Assembly: GCA_004554585.1 (NCBI GenBank)
Contig: SFLH01000002.1
Coordinates: 234,855-298,854, forward strand
Direction of reading: 5' to 3'
Source: Clostridiales bacterium
Lineage (GTDB): Bacteria; Bacillota; Clostridia; Oscillospirales; Oscillospiraceae
DNA: 64,000 nucleotides
Below the pieces are notes generated by a model. That model was given only the letters and a program-made list of their open reading frames with translations, did no database searches and had not been told where the DNA came from. Positions 15,035 to 24,070 of the stretch are shown one piece after another. Position numbers and translations under genes: made by a program. Positions within the stretch are counted from its first letter, which is position 1, and each line of letters starts with the position of its first letter.

Positions 15035-15949
15035 TCAGTTGCCCTGCTGGGCGAAGTAGTCCCGGGTCTGCTGGGCGTTGCGCATGACCTCAGCGGTGAG
15101 GGCCTCGAAGGAGGGGAATTTGCGCTCCTCCCGGAGGTACTTGTAAAACTCCATCTGAATCTTCTGGCCGTAGAGGTCGCCGTGGAAGTCCAGGATGAAG
15201 CCCTCAATGGTCAGCTGGTCGCCGTCGTCCACGGTGGGACGGGTGCCCACGTTGGTCACGGCCAGGTGGACGTCCCCATTCTCCAGGATGACCTTGGTGG
15301 CGTAGACCCCCTTGGCAGGGGAGAGGACGTGTTCCTTCAGCTTCAGGTTCACCGTGGGGAAGCCCAGGATGGTGCCCAGCTTCTTGCCGTGGGAGACCCG
15401 GTCGCTGAGGGTGTAGGGGTGCCCCAAAAACTCGTTGGCCCGCTCAATCTCCCCCTGGGCCACCAGGGTGCGGATGTAGGTGGAGGAGACGGTGATGCCC
15501 TCCTGCTCCACCTTGGGGATGATGTCACAGCCCAGGCCCAGCTCCCGGCAGATCTCCTGCAGGCGCTGGGGGTTGCCCTCTCCCTTGTAGCCAAAGTGGT
15601 AGTCGTGGCCGGCCACCAGGTGGACGGCCCCCAGGTCACCCACCAAGGTGTCAGCGACGAAGTCCCGCCAGGGCTGCTTCATCCGCTGGGGGGTGAAAGG
15701 CTCCACGATCACGTCCTGGATGCCGTAGTACTTGCGCATCAGGTCCGCCCGGTCCTCCGGAGAGGTGAGCAGGGGCATGGGACGGCCCAGAATTACGGTC
15801 TGGGGATGGGGATCAAAGGTGAAGGCCGAGGGGGTGGCGCCGATCTGCTGGGCCACCTGGGTGGTACGGCGCATCAGGGCGGCGTGGCCGTTATGCACCC
15901 CGTCAAAAAAGCCCAGGGCGATGACACGTTTTTTCTGTTCCAAGTTCAT
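15035..15949 (-). CDS. ribF: Bifunctional riboflavin kinase/FAD synthetase
   Basis: 304 residues. The N-terminal nucleotidyltransferase part has GFFDGVHNGHAAL (HxGH-like) and later the GEIERANEFLGHPY linker. The C-terminal flavokinase shows GTILGFPTVNL and GVYATKV, with NVGTRPTVDD. It turns riboflavin into FMN and then FAD. The A of its ATG is shared with the truB TAA stop. It is the last gene of the rimP-to-ribF operon; the truB-ribF order is the classic one. Confidence 0.96.
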   Translation of the reverse strand: MNLEQKKRVIALGFFDGVHNGHAALMRRTTQVAQQIGATPSAFTFDPHPQTVILGRPMPLLTSPEDRADLMRKYYGIQDVIVEPFTPQRMKQPWRDFVADTLVGDLGAVHLVAGHDYHFGYKGEGNPQRLQEICRELGLGCDIIPKVEQEGITVSSTYIRTLVAQGEIERANEFLGHPYTLSDRVSHGKKLGTILGFPTVNLKLKEHVLSPAKGVYATKVILENGDVHLAVTNVGTRPTVDDGDQLTIEGFILDFHGDLYGQKIQMEFYKYLREERKFPSFEALTAEVMRNAQQTRDYFAQQGN

Positions 15950-16818
15950 TACACCTCGAAAAAGCTTTTGATAGTGGTCAGGCGGCCCGCTTCCTGCCGG
16001 GCCAGGGCGAGAAATTCTTGCTGGCGGCTGTAGACCCGATAGACCCCGTCAGGGGCCTCCAGGTTCACAGGGGTGCCGTTGCGCATCTTTTTCTCCGCTG
16101 TGGCGGACTTGAGCAGGAGGATGGGGTGGCCGGCAAAGCAGGTGTCCACCGGCAGAAGAAGGGCTGCCGGGTCATCCGTGGCCTGGATCTGGTCCAGGGT
16201 GACCGCCTGGTCCAGGGAGAAGCCTGCCGCCTGGATCCGTCGCAGCGAGAACATGGTGCCTCCGCAGCCCAGGGCCTGTCCTATGTCGTGGCAGAGGGTG
16301 CGCACGTAGGTCCCCTTGGAGCAGACCACCCGCAGCAGGTAGTCCGTGGGAGAGACCTGGCTGGTGACCTCCAGGGCGTGGATGGTGATGGGCCGGGGGT
16401 CCCGGGCCACCTCCTGGCCCCGGCGGGCCAGCTCGTAGAGCTTCTGTCCCTGGCGCTTGATGGCCGAGTACATGGGGGGCACCTGGAGGATCTCCCCCCG
16501 GAACTGGGACAGCACGGCCTCCAGGGCCGCCCGATCCCCGGTGACGGGATGGGTCTCCAGGACGGTGCCGGTGGTGTCCTGGGTGTCGGTGACGGTGCCC
16601 AGGCGCAGGCCGGCCAGATATTCCTTTTCCCCCTCGGCGGCAAATTCCACCGCCCGGGTGGCCCGGCCCACAAAGACGGGCAGCACCCCGGTGGCCATGG
16701 GGTCTAAGGTGCCGGCGTGGCCGATGCGGCGCTCCCGGAAAATGCCCCGGAGCTTGGCCACCACGTCGTGGCTGGTCCAGCCGGCGGGTTTGTCGATGAT
16801 GAGGATACCGTTAGCCAT
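15949..16818 (-). CDS. truB: tRNA pseudouridine(55) synthase TruB
   Basis: 289 residues from ATG 16818. HAGTLDPMATGVLPV carries the catalytic Asp39, and PPMYSAIKRQGQKLYELAR and CSKGTYVRTLCHDIG are further TruB signatures. The short C-terminal part is PUA-like. It makes pseudouridine 55 in the T-loop of tRNA. The start overlaps the end of the DHH phosphoesterase gene by 8 bases. Confidence 0.96.
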   Translation of the reverse strand: MANGILIIDKPAGWTSHDVVAKLRGIFRERRIGHAGTLDPMATGVLPVFVGRATRAVEFAAEGEKEYLAGLRLGTVTDTQDTTGTVLETHPVTGDRAALEAVLSQFRGEILQVPPMYSAIKRQGQKLYELARRGQEVARDPRPITIHALEVTSQVSPTDYLLRVVCSKGTYVRTLCHDIGQALGCGGTMFSLRRIQAAGFSLDQAVTLDQIQATDDPAALLLPVDTCFAGHPILLLKSATAEKKMRNGTPVNLEAPDGVYRVYSRQQEFLALARQEAGRLTTIKSFFEV

Positions 16819-17764
16819 GGGCCTGCACCTGCTCGATGGCGGCGAGCATCTGGTCCCGGGCCTGGTGGGGGGTGCCGCAGATGGTGCATCCCGCTGCGGC
16901 CGGGTGACCGCCGCCGCCGTAGTGGGCGCACACGTCGGAGGCGTTGAGACTCTTGCCGTCGGTGCGCAGAGAGATCTTGCACTCTTGGGGGGCCAGTTGC
17001 CGGATGGTGACGGCGTTGACCACCCCTTCCAGCTGGCCGATGAAGGAGGCGATGTCCTCCAGGTCCTCCTCGGTGGCCGACAGGTCGTCGATGAGGTCCA
17101 GAGTGACATAGGCAAAGACCAGGGTGCCCTGCTGGGCCAGCTCCAGCTCCCGTACCAAGCGGCTCTCGATTTGCAGGCGCTTGTAGGACTTGGTCCGGAA
17201 ATGCCGCTTGTTCACCCACTGGGTGTCAAAGCCCACGGCCATGAGGTCGGCGGCGATGCGGTGGGTGTCCGGGGTGGTGTTGGAATAGACGAAGCAGCCG
17301 GTGTCCGTGGCGATGGCCATGTACAGTAGCAGGGCGATGGAGGGGGTAAGGGTGACCTCCATGGCCTGGAAGATCCGGAAGAGAAGCTCTCCGCAGGCGG
17401 CGCAGGCCGGGTCCACACAGGTCTCCCGGGCAAAGCCCTCCTGGGAGCCGTGGTGGTCGATGGTCAGGTCGATGGCCTCCTGATAGACCTTGGCGCTGGC
17501 TGGGAGCATCCCCAGGGCGGCCACATCCACGGCCACTACGGCCTGGGGCACAAAATCCACCGGGGCCAGGACCCCGGCAAAATAGGGGTCGAAAAGGCCA
17601 TGGGCGTCTTCGTTGGGCAGGACCCAGGCGGTCTTGCCCTTCTGGCGCAGGGCGTGGCAGAGGGCGGCGGCACAGCCGATGGTGTCCCCGTCGGGCCGGC
17701 GGTGGGTGAGGATGAGGACCTGGTCCATGGCCAGCAGCCGCTGGGCGGTTTGTTGCTCGGTCAT
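16811..17764 (-). CDS. nrnA: DHH-family bifunctional oligoribonuclease/PAP phosphatase (NrnA-like)
   Basis: 317 residues. DHH-DHHA1 architecture: HRRPDGDTIGCA (motif I), the LTIDHHGS motif (DHH) near residue 105, and the C-terminal GGGGHPAAAGC of DHHA1. NrnA degrades nanoRNA and dephosphorylates pAp. Its position between rbfA and truB is the normal firmicute context. It starts 4 bases inside the rbfA end. Confidence 0.93.
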   Translation of the reverse strand: MTEQQTAQRLLAMDQVLILTHRRPDGDTIGCAAALCHALRQKGKTAWVLPNEDAHGLFDPYFAGVLAPVDFVPQAVVAVDVAALGMLPASAKVYQEAIDLTIDHHGSQEGFARETCVDPACAACGELLFRIFQAMEVTLTPSIALLLYMAIATDTGCFVYSNTTPDTHRIAADLMAVGFDTQWVNKRHFRTKSYKRLQIESRLVRELELAQQGTLVFAYVTLDLIDDLSATEEDLEDIASFIGQLEGVVNAVTIRQLAPQECKISLRTDGKSLNASDVCAHYGGGGHPAAAGCTICGTPHQARDQMLAAIEQVQAHG

Positions 17765-18120
17765 GGCTGGCCTCCCGCGTCTTTTTTTTCGATGTCGTTG
17801 AGGAGCTTCAGGATGTGGGTCCCCTTGTCGATGGAGTCGTCCTCCTGGAAGAGCAGCTCCGGGGTATAGCGCAGGGAGAGGGCCCGGCCCAGCTCCCGGC
17901 GGAGGTAGCCGCCGGCGGACTTCAGGCCGCGAATGACCTCTTTGCTGTCCCCCCGGTCCAGGAGGCTCACATAGACCTTGGCATAGCGCAGGTCGGGGGT
18001 GGTCTCCACGTGGGTGATGGACACCAGCCCGTGGACCCGGGGGTCCTTGACGGTGCGCAGCAGGGCGGCCAGCTCCCGCTGGATCTCCTCGTTGATCCGT
18101 CCGATGCGATTGGAAGCCAT
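17761..18120 (-). CDS. rbfA: Ribosome-binding factor A
   Basis: 119 residues with MASNRIGRINEEIQRELA at the N-terminus and the KH-like fold core DPRVHGLVSITHVETTPD. RbfA helps mature the 5' end of 16S rRNA on the 30S subunit. ATG 18120 is chosen because AGGAGGGAG lies just before it; an upstream ATG at 18144 would place that ribosome site inside the gene. It is separated from infB by 332 bases, an odd gap in an otherwise compact operon. Confidence 0.95.
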   Translation of the reverse strand: MASNRIGRINEEIQRELAALLRTVKDPRVHGLVSITHVETTPDLRYAKVYVSLLDRGDSKEVIRGLKSAGGYLRRELGRALSLRYTPELLFQEDDSIDKGTHILKLLNDIEKKDAGGQP

Positions 18121-18452
18121 AAGCTCCCTCCTTTCCGTCCCCATACAGGTACAGGGAAATCTAACTGGCGAAGCGAAAAGCCTCGCGAAGTTTTCCCGTC
18201 CGCAGACGGGAAAATAAAATGCAATCTATTTTTACACGTACATGCGCCGGGGAAAAATACTGCTCAGCCCGGGAGTGCCTAGCAATGCCAGGCGCGGTTC
18301 GGACTGCGCTCTCTGAATTTTAGAGCACAGCGAAGCTGGTCTAAACTTCACGACAAAACCCCAAGTGTGAGCCATGGCCGCTTTGCGGCCATGGCTTGCT
18401 CACCGGGGGCTGCAGCTTTCCATTTTTGAAGCCCAGCGCAGCGGGTCAAAAA
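18121..18452 (-). other. Hairpin-rich non-coding insert between infB and rbfA
   Basis: 332 bases with no supportable gene. They hold several inverted repeats: GCCATGGCCGC/GCGGCCATGGC with a TTT loop (18371-18396), TTTTCCCGTC/GACGGGAAAA (18191-18214), a TTTTTGACCCG-type segment next to infB, and repeated GCTTCGC or GCTGCGC palindromic bits. The infB-rbfA spacing is usually below 50 bases. It may be a small repetitive element or a structured RNA processed from the operon transcript. No minus-strand promoter of good quality was seen. Confidence 0.55.
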
Positions 18453-20918
18453 TCACACTTCGATCTGCTCCATCACGAAGGCTTCGATGATGTCACCGAC
18501 CTTGATGTCGCTGTACTTCTCGATGCCGATGCCGCACTCGTAGCCCTGGGCCACTTCCTTCACCGAGTCCTTGAAGCGCTGCAGGGAGGCGATGTTGCCT
18601 TCGTGGATGACGATGCCGTCTCGGACCAGGCGGACCTGGGCGTTGCGCTGGACTTTGCCGTCGGTGACGTAGCAGCCGGCGATGATGCCTGCGCCGGTGA
18701 TCTTGTAGACCTCCCGGACCTCCACGGTGCCCAGGGCCACTTCCTTGAACTTGGGAGCCAGCATGCCCTTCATGGCGGCCTCCATCTCGTTGATGCAGTC
18801 GTAGATGACCCGGTACATGCGCATATCCACCTTGTTACGGGCAGCGGTATCCTTGGCGTTGGCGTCGGGGCGGACGTTAAAGCCCACAATGATGGCGTTG
18901 GAGGTGGTGGCCAGCATGACGTCGGACTCGTTGATGGCGCCCACGGCGCAGTGGATGACCCGCACCCGGACCTCCTCGTTGGTCAGCTTCTCCAGGGAGG
19001 CTTTCACGGCCTCGGCAGAGCCCTGAACATCGGCCTTGACGATGATGTTCAGGTCCTTCAGTTCGCCCTGCTGGATCTGGGAGAACAGATCGTCCAGGGT
19101 GACCTTCTGGCTGGCGGCGTTGGCGGCCATCTTGTGCTCATGCTTGCGCTGTTCCACCAGCTCCCGGGCCATACGCTCGTCGTCTACGGCGTGGAAGTCG
19201 TCGCCGGCGCCGGGCACCTCACCCATGCCGGTGATCTCCACAGGGACGGAGGGACCGGCCTCGGTGATCTTACGGCCCTTGGCGTCGGTCATGGCGCGGA
19301 CACGGCCCACAGCGGTGCCGGCGATGATCACGTCGCCCTGGTGCAGGGTGCCCTTCTGGACCAGCAGGGTGGCGATGGGGCCGCGGCCTTTGTCCAGGCG
19401 GGCCTCAATGACCGCGCCGTGGGCGGAGCGGTTGGGGTTGGCCTTCAGCTCCCGCATCTCGGCGGTGAGGACCACCATTTCCAGCAGGTTGTCGATGCCC
19501 TGGCCGGTCTTGGCGGAGATGGGGCAGCAGATGGTGTCGCCGCCCCACTCCTCGGTGACCAGGCCGTATTCGGTCAGCTGCTGTTTGACCCGGTCGGGAT
19601 TGGCTTCCGGCTTATCCATCTTGTTGATGGCTACGATCACGGGGATCTCGGCGGCCTTGGCGTGGTTGATGGACTCCACGGTCTGGGGCATGATGCCGTC
19701 GTCGGCGGCCACCACCAGGATGGCCACGTCGGTGATCATGGCGCCCCGGGCGCGCATGGCGGTGAAGGCCTCGTGGCCGGGGGTGTCCAGGAAGGTGATG
19801 GGGGAGCCGTTCACATCCACCTGATAGGCGCCGATGTGCTGGGTGATGCCGCCGGCCTCGCCCTCGGCCACCTGGGAGTTACGGATGTAGTCCAGCAGAG
19901 AGGTCTTGCCGTGGTCTACGTGGCCCATAACCACCACCACGGGGGCGCGGGGGACCAGATCTTCTTCCTTGTCCTCGGCGGTGTCGATGAGCTTTTCCTC
20001 GATGGTGACGATAACTTCCTTCTCCACCTTGCAGCCCAGTTCCATGGCCACCAGGGCGGCGGTGTCGTAGTCGATGATTTCAGACAGGGAGGCCATGACC
20101 CCCAGCTTCATGAGCTGCTTGACCACCTCGGCCCCGGTCTTCTTCATACGGCTGGCCAGTTCGCCCACGCCGATCTCGTCGGGGATCTTCACGGTAAGGG
20201 GGGTCTTTTTGGCGATCTCCAGCTGGAGCCGGCGCATCTTCTCCTGCTCCTCCTGGCGGCGCTTGTTGCCGAAATTGGCTCCTTTACGGTGGGCTCCCTT
20301 GCTCTGGATCTTCTGCTTGCCGCTCTGCATCTTGTTGGCCCGCTCAGGAGCCAGGGTCTCCAGATGCTCGTCGTAACGGGCCAGGTTCACGTTGCCCGCC
20401 TTCCGGGTGTCCACCAGCTTCTTTTCGGGTACGCGGGTGGTGGGACGGGCGGGTTCTGCCTGGGCGGGTTTGGCCTGCTGGCCGCCGGCCTTGCCCTGCT
20501 GACCGCCGGCTTTGCCTTGGCCCTGCTGGCCACCGGATCTAGGCTGCTGCCCACCGGCTCTGCCCTGCTGGCCACCGGATCTGGGCTGCTGCCCACCGGT
20601 TTTGCTCTGCTGGGCGGCCTTGCCCTGCTGGCCGCGGTCCTTACCCTCACTGCCGTGGCCCTTCTGGCCGGCGGGCTTGCGGCTGTCGCCCTTGGCGCCC
20701 TCGCCGGCCTTGGGGGCGTTGGCAAAGACGGCCTGCAGGTCGGAGACCTGGTTGTTCTGGGTCAGATATTCAAAAATGATGGACAGTTCCTTGTCGTCTA
20801 GGACCTGCATGTGATTCTTGGGCGTTGTGGCATAGGTTGTCAGGATCTGTGTGATGTCCTTGGTCTGCTTGCCAAAGTCCTTGGCCACTTCATGTACGCG
20901 ATATTTCTCAAAACTCAA
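18453..20918 (-). CDS. infB: Translation initiation factor IF-2
   Basis: 821 residues from TTG 20918, 8 bases after GGAGG. The N-terminal IF2_N motif (YRVHEVAKDFGKQTKDI) is followed by a Gly/Gln/Ala-rich low-complexity stretch (about residues 80-160, GGQQGKAGGQQ-like repeats) and then the GTPase: GHVDHGKTSLLDYIR, DTPGHEAF, NKMD. The C-terminal domains bind fMet-tRNA. The repeat stretch is coding, not a CRISPR-like array. It follows ylxQ by 114 bases. Confidence 0.97.
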   Translation of the reverse strand: MSFEKYRVHEVAKDFGKQTKDITQILTTYATTPKNHMQVLDDKELSIIFEYLTQNNQVSDLQAVFANAPKAGEGAKGDSRKPAGQKGHGSEGKDRGQQGKAAQQSKTGGQQPRSGGQQGRAGGQQPRSGGQQGQGKAGGQQGKAGGQQAKPAQAEPARPTTRVPEKKLVDTRKAGNVNLARYDEHLETLAPERANKMQSGKQKIQSKGAHRKGANFGNKRRQEEQEKMRRLQLEIAKKTPLTVKIPDEIGVGELASRMKKTGAEVVKQLMKLGVMASLSEIIDYDTAALVAMELGCKVEKEVIVTIEEKLIDTAEDKEEDLVPRAPVVVVMGHVDHGKTSLLDYIRNSQVAEGEAGGITQHIGAYQVDVNGSPITFLDTPGHEAFTAMRARGAMITDVAILVVAADDGIMPQTVESINHAKAAEIPVIVAINKMDKPEANPDRVKQQLTEYGLVTEEWGGDTICCPISAKTGQGIDNLLEMVVLTAEMRELKANPNRSAHGAVIEARLDKGRGPIATLLVQKGTLHQGDVIIAGTAVGRVRAMTDAKGRKITEAGPSVPVEITGMGEVPGAGDDFHAVDDERMARELVEQRKHEHKMAANAASQKVTLDDLFSQIQQGELKDLNIIVKADVQGSAEAVKASLEKLTNEEVRVRVIHCAVGAINESDVMLATTSNAIIVGFNVRPDANAKDTAARNKVDMRMYRVIYDCINEMEAAMKGMLAPKFKEVALGTVEVREVYKITGAGIIAGCYVTDGKVQRNAQVRLVRDGIVIHEGNIASLQRFKDSVKEVAQGYECGIGIEKYSDIKVGDIIEAFVMEQIEV

Positions 20919-21032
20919 ATAAAGCCACCTCCATCACGGCCTGCCCGAGGGACAGGACCGCTTGTTTGCTCTTTTCTCTCCCCGGCCGGAGCAGCCGGCG
21001 GGGTTGGGGACGATAGGATCGGAAGGGCTGAG

Positions 21033-21476
21033 TCAGCCCGTGCCGCCGGTGGGGTTCTTCTTCCGGCGGGCCCCCTTGTCTTTGTGGGGGGCATGTTTCT
21101 CTGCCCGGCGTTTTTTGGCCCGGGCGGCCTTGGCGGATAGGGTCTGCCAGGCGGAGCCGTAGGCCTCGGGGTCGGCCAGGGCCAGCTGCTGGGCCACCGA
21201 GGCGGCAAAGCCTACGTCGGTGATGGCCAGCATGGCGCAGGAGCGCCGTCCCAGGCCGCTGCCCAGCTCCTCTTTGGTCAGGGGAACGGTCAGGCAGATG
21301 GTGTTTCCGGCTTGGCTGAACTGAAGGGCCCGGCGGATGGTGTTGTCCGCCGCGTCGCTGGCCAGCAGCAGCAGGTACCCTTTGTGGCACCGGCAGGCGG
21401 CCCCGACGGGCTCCTCCCCCACGGCAAGCCGTCCCGCTCTGAGCGCGAGGCCCAGAAGGGAGGGGATGTTATCCAT
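21033..21476 (-). CDS. ylxQ: L7Ae/L30e-type RNA-binding protein YlxQ with basic tail
   Basis: 147 residues from ATG 21476, 8 bases after GGGAGG and inside the end of ylxR. The first 100 residues follow the YlxQ/L7Ae pattern (LLGLALRAGRLAVGEE and YLLLLASDAADNTIRRAL), a kink-turn RNA-binding fold. Residues 115-147 form a strongly basic tail (AKKRRAEKHAPHKDKGARRK) longer than in Bacillus YlxQ, which is about 100 residues. The precise function in the nusA-infB operon is not settled. Confidence 0.88.
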   Translation of the reverse strand: MDNIPSLLGLALRAGRLAVGEEPVGAACRCHKGYLLLLASDAADNTIRRALQFSQAGNTICLTVPLTKEELGSGLGRRSCAMLAITDVGFAASVAQQLALADPEAYGSAWQTLSAKAARAKKRRAEKHAPHKDKGARRKKNPTGGTG

Positions 21477-21744
21477 CCGGATCACCTCCCTCCATCTGCT
21501 CGGTCAGCTGGTCATAGACCGGATCGGGGATGGGCAGGGAAAAAGCCCGCTCCAGCGCCTTGGACTTGCGCGCCCGCTTCAGGCAGGCTGGGTCGGGGCA
21601 AAGGTAGGCCCCGCGTCCCGGTTTTTTCCCGTGGAAGTCCAGGGAGATCTCTCCTTGGGGGGAGCGGACCACGCGGATCAGCTCCCGCTTGGGTTTCATT
21701 TCCCGGCAGCCAAGGCATTGGCGCAGGGGGATTTTTTGGGGCAC
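21469..21744 (-). CDS. ylxR: YlxR (DUF448) RNA-binding protein
   Basis: 91 residues. IPLRQCLGCREMKPKRELIR is the YlxR signature, and GRGAYLCPDPACLKRA is the second conserved part. Recent work names YlxR homologues RnpM, a modulator of RNase P in Bacillus. It sits between nusA (31 bases away) and ylxQ (8 base overlap). Confidence 0.93.
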   Translation of the reverse strand: MPQKIPLRQCLGCREMKPKRELIRVVRSPQGEISLDFHGKKPGRGAYLCPDPACLKRARKSKALERAFSLPIPDPVYDQLTEQMEGGDPDG

Positions 21745-21775
21745 GGTGCCACCTCCTTGGTCAGTGGGGGACCGG

Positions 21776-23113
21776 TCAGTCGGCCCAGTTGGTGTCTTCC
21801 TCAGCAGCGGGGTCTTCCAAGCCTTCCTGGTCCGGGGAGACCGGCTGGCCTTCGTCGTCCTGGTCCGCCGGGACTGCCTGGTCCAGAGCCTCGTCGGTCA
21901 GGGGAGCCTCCTCCTGGGCCTCGTCGTCCCAGGCGTCTTCCTCGGCTTGCTGGGCAGCCTGGCGGGCGGCTTCCTCCTCGGCCAGCCGGGCGGCCTCGGC
22001 GTCCTCTTCCTCCCACTCGTGGGCGGCGGAGGCGGACTTGATATCGATCTTATACCCGGTGAGCTTAGCGGCCAGCCGGGCGTTCTGGCCCTCCTTGCCG
22101 ATGGCCAGGGAGAGCTGGTCGTCGGGAACCACCACCCGGCAGCTCTTGGAGCCCTCCAGGGGGAGGACGGAGAGCACGTCGGCGGGGGAGAGGGAGGCGG
22201 CTACGTAGGCAGCGGGATCGTCGCTGTATTTGATGATGTCGATCTTCTCGCTGCCCAACTCGGCCACCACGTTGTTTACCCGGGCGCCCTTGGGGCCCAC
22301 GCAGGCGCCGATGGGGTCTACGTTCTCGTCGGCAGACCAGACGGCCAGCTTGGAGCGGCTGCCGGCCTCCCGGGCGATGGAGCGGATCTCCACGGTGCCG
22401 TCGTAGATCTCGGGGACCTCCAGCTCGAACAGGCGCTTGACCAGGCCGGGGTGGGTGCGGGAGAGGATGACCTGGGGGCCGCGGGTGGAACGGCGGACCT
22501 CCACCACGTAGACCTTCAGCCGGTCGCCCTCTCGGATGACCTCCCCACGGACCTGCTCGGCGGGGGAGAGGTAGGCGTCGGTGGACTCGCCGTTGCTGGT
22601 GATGCGCAGGGACACGGCCCCGTTGCGGGGGTCGATGCGGGTGACAGTGCCCACCAGCATCTCGTGTTCCTTGGAGCTGAAGAGGTCGTAGATCATGTTG
22701 TGCTCGGCCTCCCGCATGCCCTGGATGATCACCTGGCGGGCGGTCTGGGCGGCGATGCGGCCGAAGTTGCGGGGCTTGATCTCAATGCGCACCACATCGC
22801 CGGTTTGGGCGGAGGGCAGGCTCTTGCGGGCCTCGTCCAGGGCTACTTCGGTGTAGGGGTTGGTGACCTCCTCTACGATCTCCTTTTTGATGAACATGCG
22901 CACGGTCTCGGTGATCTCGTTGGCCTCCACGAAGACGTTGTCGCTGATGCCCTCGTGGTCCCGCTTGTAGGCGGAGATGAGGGCCTGGGTGATCTTCTCC
23001 AGCATATAGTTTTTGGAAATGCCCTTCTCTTTTTCAATCAGGGCGATGGCGGCAAAGAATTCCTTGCCGTCCAGCTCGTTGCTCTTTGGGGTTTTGGATG
23101 ATTTCTTAGCCAT
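21776..23113 (-). CDS. nusA: Transcription termination/antitermination factor NusA
   Basis: 445 residues. An N-terminal polymerase-binding domain (EFFAAIALIEKEKGISKNYM), an S1 domain with LVGTVTRIDPRNGAV, and two KH domains (GACVGPKGARVNNV and LAIGKEGQNARLAAKLTGYK) appear in order. A long acidic Glu/Asp/Ala tail of about 90 residues follows in place of the AR repeats of proteobacteria. ATG 23113 follows GTAGGAGAAG. NusA controls pausing and termination. Confidence 0.97.
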   Translation of the reverse strand: MAKKSSKTPKSNELDGKEFFAAIALIEKEKGISKNYMLEKITQALISAYKRDHEGISDNVFVEANEITETVRMFIKKEIVEEVTNPYTEVALDEARKSLPSAQTGDVVRIEIKPRNFGRIAAQTARQVIIQGMREAEHNMIYDLFSSKEHEMLVGTVTRIDPRNGAVSLRITSNGESTDAYLSPAEQVRGEVIREGDRLKVYVVEVRRSTRGPQVILSRTHPGLVKRLFELEVPEIYDGTVEIRSIAREAGSRSKLAVWSADENVDPIGACVGPKGARVNNVVAELGSEKIDIIKYSDDPAAYVAASLSPADVLSVLPLEGSKSCRVVVPDDQLSLAIGKEGQNARLAAKLTGYKIDIKSASAAHEWEEEDAEAARLAEEEAARQAAQQAEEDAWDDEAQEEAPLTDEALDQAVPADQDDEGQPVSPDQEGLEDPAAEEDTNWAD

Positions 23114-23137
23114 GACCGATCTTCTCCTACTATAATG

Positions 23138-23593
23138 TTAAAAGGCGATGTGCAGCCGGACCAGGGCCACCTGGTCCATGGGATAGGTGACGGTGTCCTG
23201 GCCCAGGGTGAGGGTGAGAGACTGGCCGTCGTGACCGGCCAGGATGCCGGTGCAGGTTTTCTGCCCGTTCTGGGCCTGATAGAACTTCACGTCCACCGGG
23301 GCGCCCAGGAATGCCTGGAAGTGCTCGGGCCGCTTCAGGGCCCGGTCGGCTCCGGCGGAGGAGACTTCAAAGGTATAGGGGTCCTGGATGGGGTCGGCCT
23401 CGTCCAGCAGGTCGGACAGGACGCGGCTGACGGCCTCGCAGTCGTCGATGGAGACCCCGTCCTCCTTGTCGATGTAGACCCGCAGGTACCAGCTACCGGC
23501 CTCCTTGACGTACTCCACGTCCCACAACGTGCAGCCGTTGGCCTCCACCACCGGGCGGGCCAGCTGGGCTGTCAGATCCGTGATTTTAGACAT
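23138..23593 (-). CDS. rimP: Ribosome maturation factor RimP
   Basis: 151 residues with the RimP/YlxS pattern: LWDVEYVKEAGSWYLRVYID, DDCEAVSRVLSDLLDE and FEVSSAGADRALKRPEHF. It assists 30S assembly. It is the first gene of the nusA-infB operon. ATG 23593 lies 10 bases after GGGAGG. Confidence 0.95.
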   Translation of the reverse strand: MSKITDLTAQLARPVVEANGCTLWDVEYVKEAGSWYLRVYIDKEDGVSIDDCEAVSRVLSDLLDEADPIQDPYTFEVSSAGADRALKRPEHFQAFLGAPVDVKFYQAQNGQKTCTGILAGHDGQSLTLTLGQDTVTYPMDQVALVRLHIAF

Positions 23594-23690
23594 ACGATAA
23601 AAACCTCCCTGCGCCCGGCGGCGCGCGAACTAAAACGGTCAGAGAACCGGCCCGCTCCGCCGGCGGGGGAGAGGACCAGGCTCGACTCAT

Positions 23691-23718
23691 AAAAGAAAGA
23701 GCGGGGCAAGCCCCACTC
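23691..23718 (-). terminator. Terminator-like hairpin in the rimP leader (possible attenuator)
   Basis: On the minus strand AGTGGGGC-TT-GCCCCGCT is followed by CTTTCTTTT. It lies about 20 bases downstream of the predicted start of the nusA operon transcript and 100 bases before rimP, where it could terminate a fraction of transcripts. NusA-dependent feedback on its own operon is known in other bacteria; here it is an inference. Confidence 0.55.
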
Positions 23719-23746
23719 TCCTAACTGACATCTTTCAAGTGTGCCC

Positions 23747-23775
23747 ATTATAGCACAGCCCCAGCCATCTTGCAA
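23747..23775 (-). promoter_or_regulatory. Promoter of the rimP-nusA-infB operon
   Basis: On the minus strand, TTGCAA (23775-23770), 17 bases, TATAAT (23752-23747). Confidence 0.82.
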
Positions 23776-24070
23776 GGGGTTTGGGCCAATTCTTTCCCTG
23801 CCCCGCACGTCTTTTTGGGAGGAAACACCACATAAAAGAAAAGATTCCCCATCGTAGCCCCCCCTGTCTGGGGACGGCGGGAGAGGGCGGTGGACGGGCA
23901 ACCGACGAGGTGAGCGGCCTCTTGGCGTCCGGTGGCGCGCGGAAGTGGAATATGTGAAGAATTGTGAATTTTTTGAAAGAATTGCAAAAATACCTTCGGA
24001 AGAAAATAGGAAGAAACCTGAAAAAGAACTGAAAAATCTATAAAATAATTGGGAAATTGGCGGCAGGGGC
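23776..24070. other. Non-coding gap between divergent rimP and LCP units
   Basis: About 300 bases between two divergent promoters. The first half is GC-rich without clear structure; from 23940 it turns AT-rich (runs of A and T), like an upstream promoter element for the LCP gene. No gene or RNA was recognised. Confidence 0.5.

Noticed and set aside
20440..20680. Repeated 30-40 base units resembling a CRISPR array or minisatellite
   Set aside because: They encode the Gly/Gln/Ala-rich linker of IF-2 in frame; units vary in length and there are no unique spacers.
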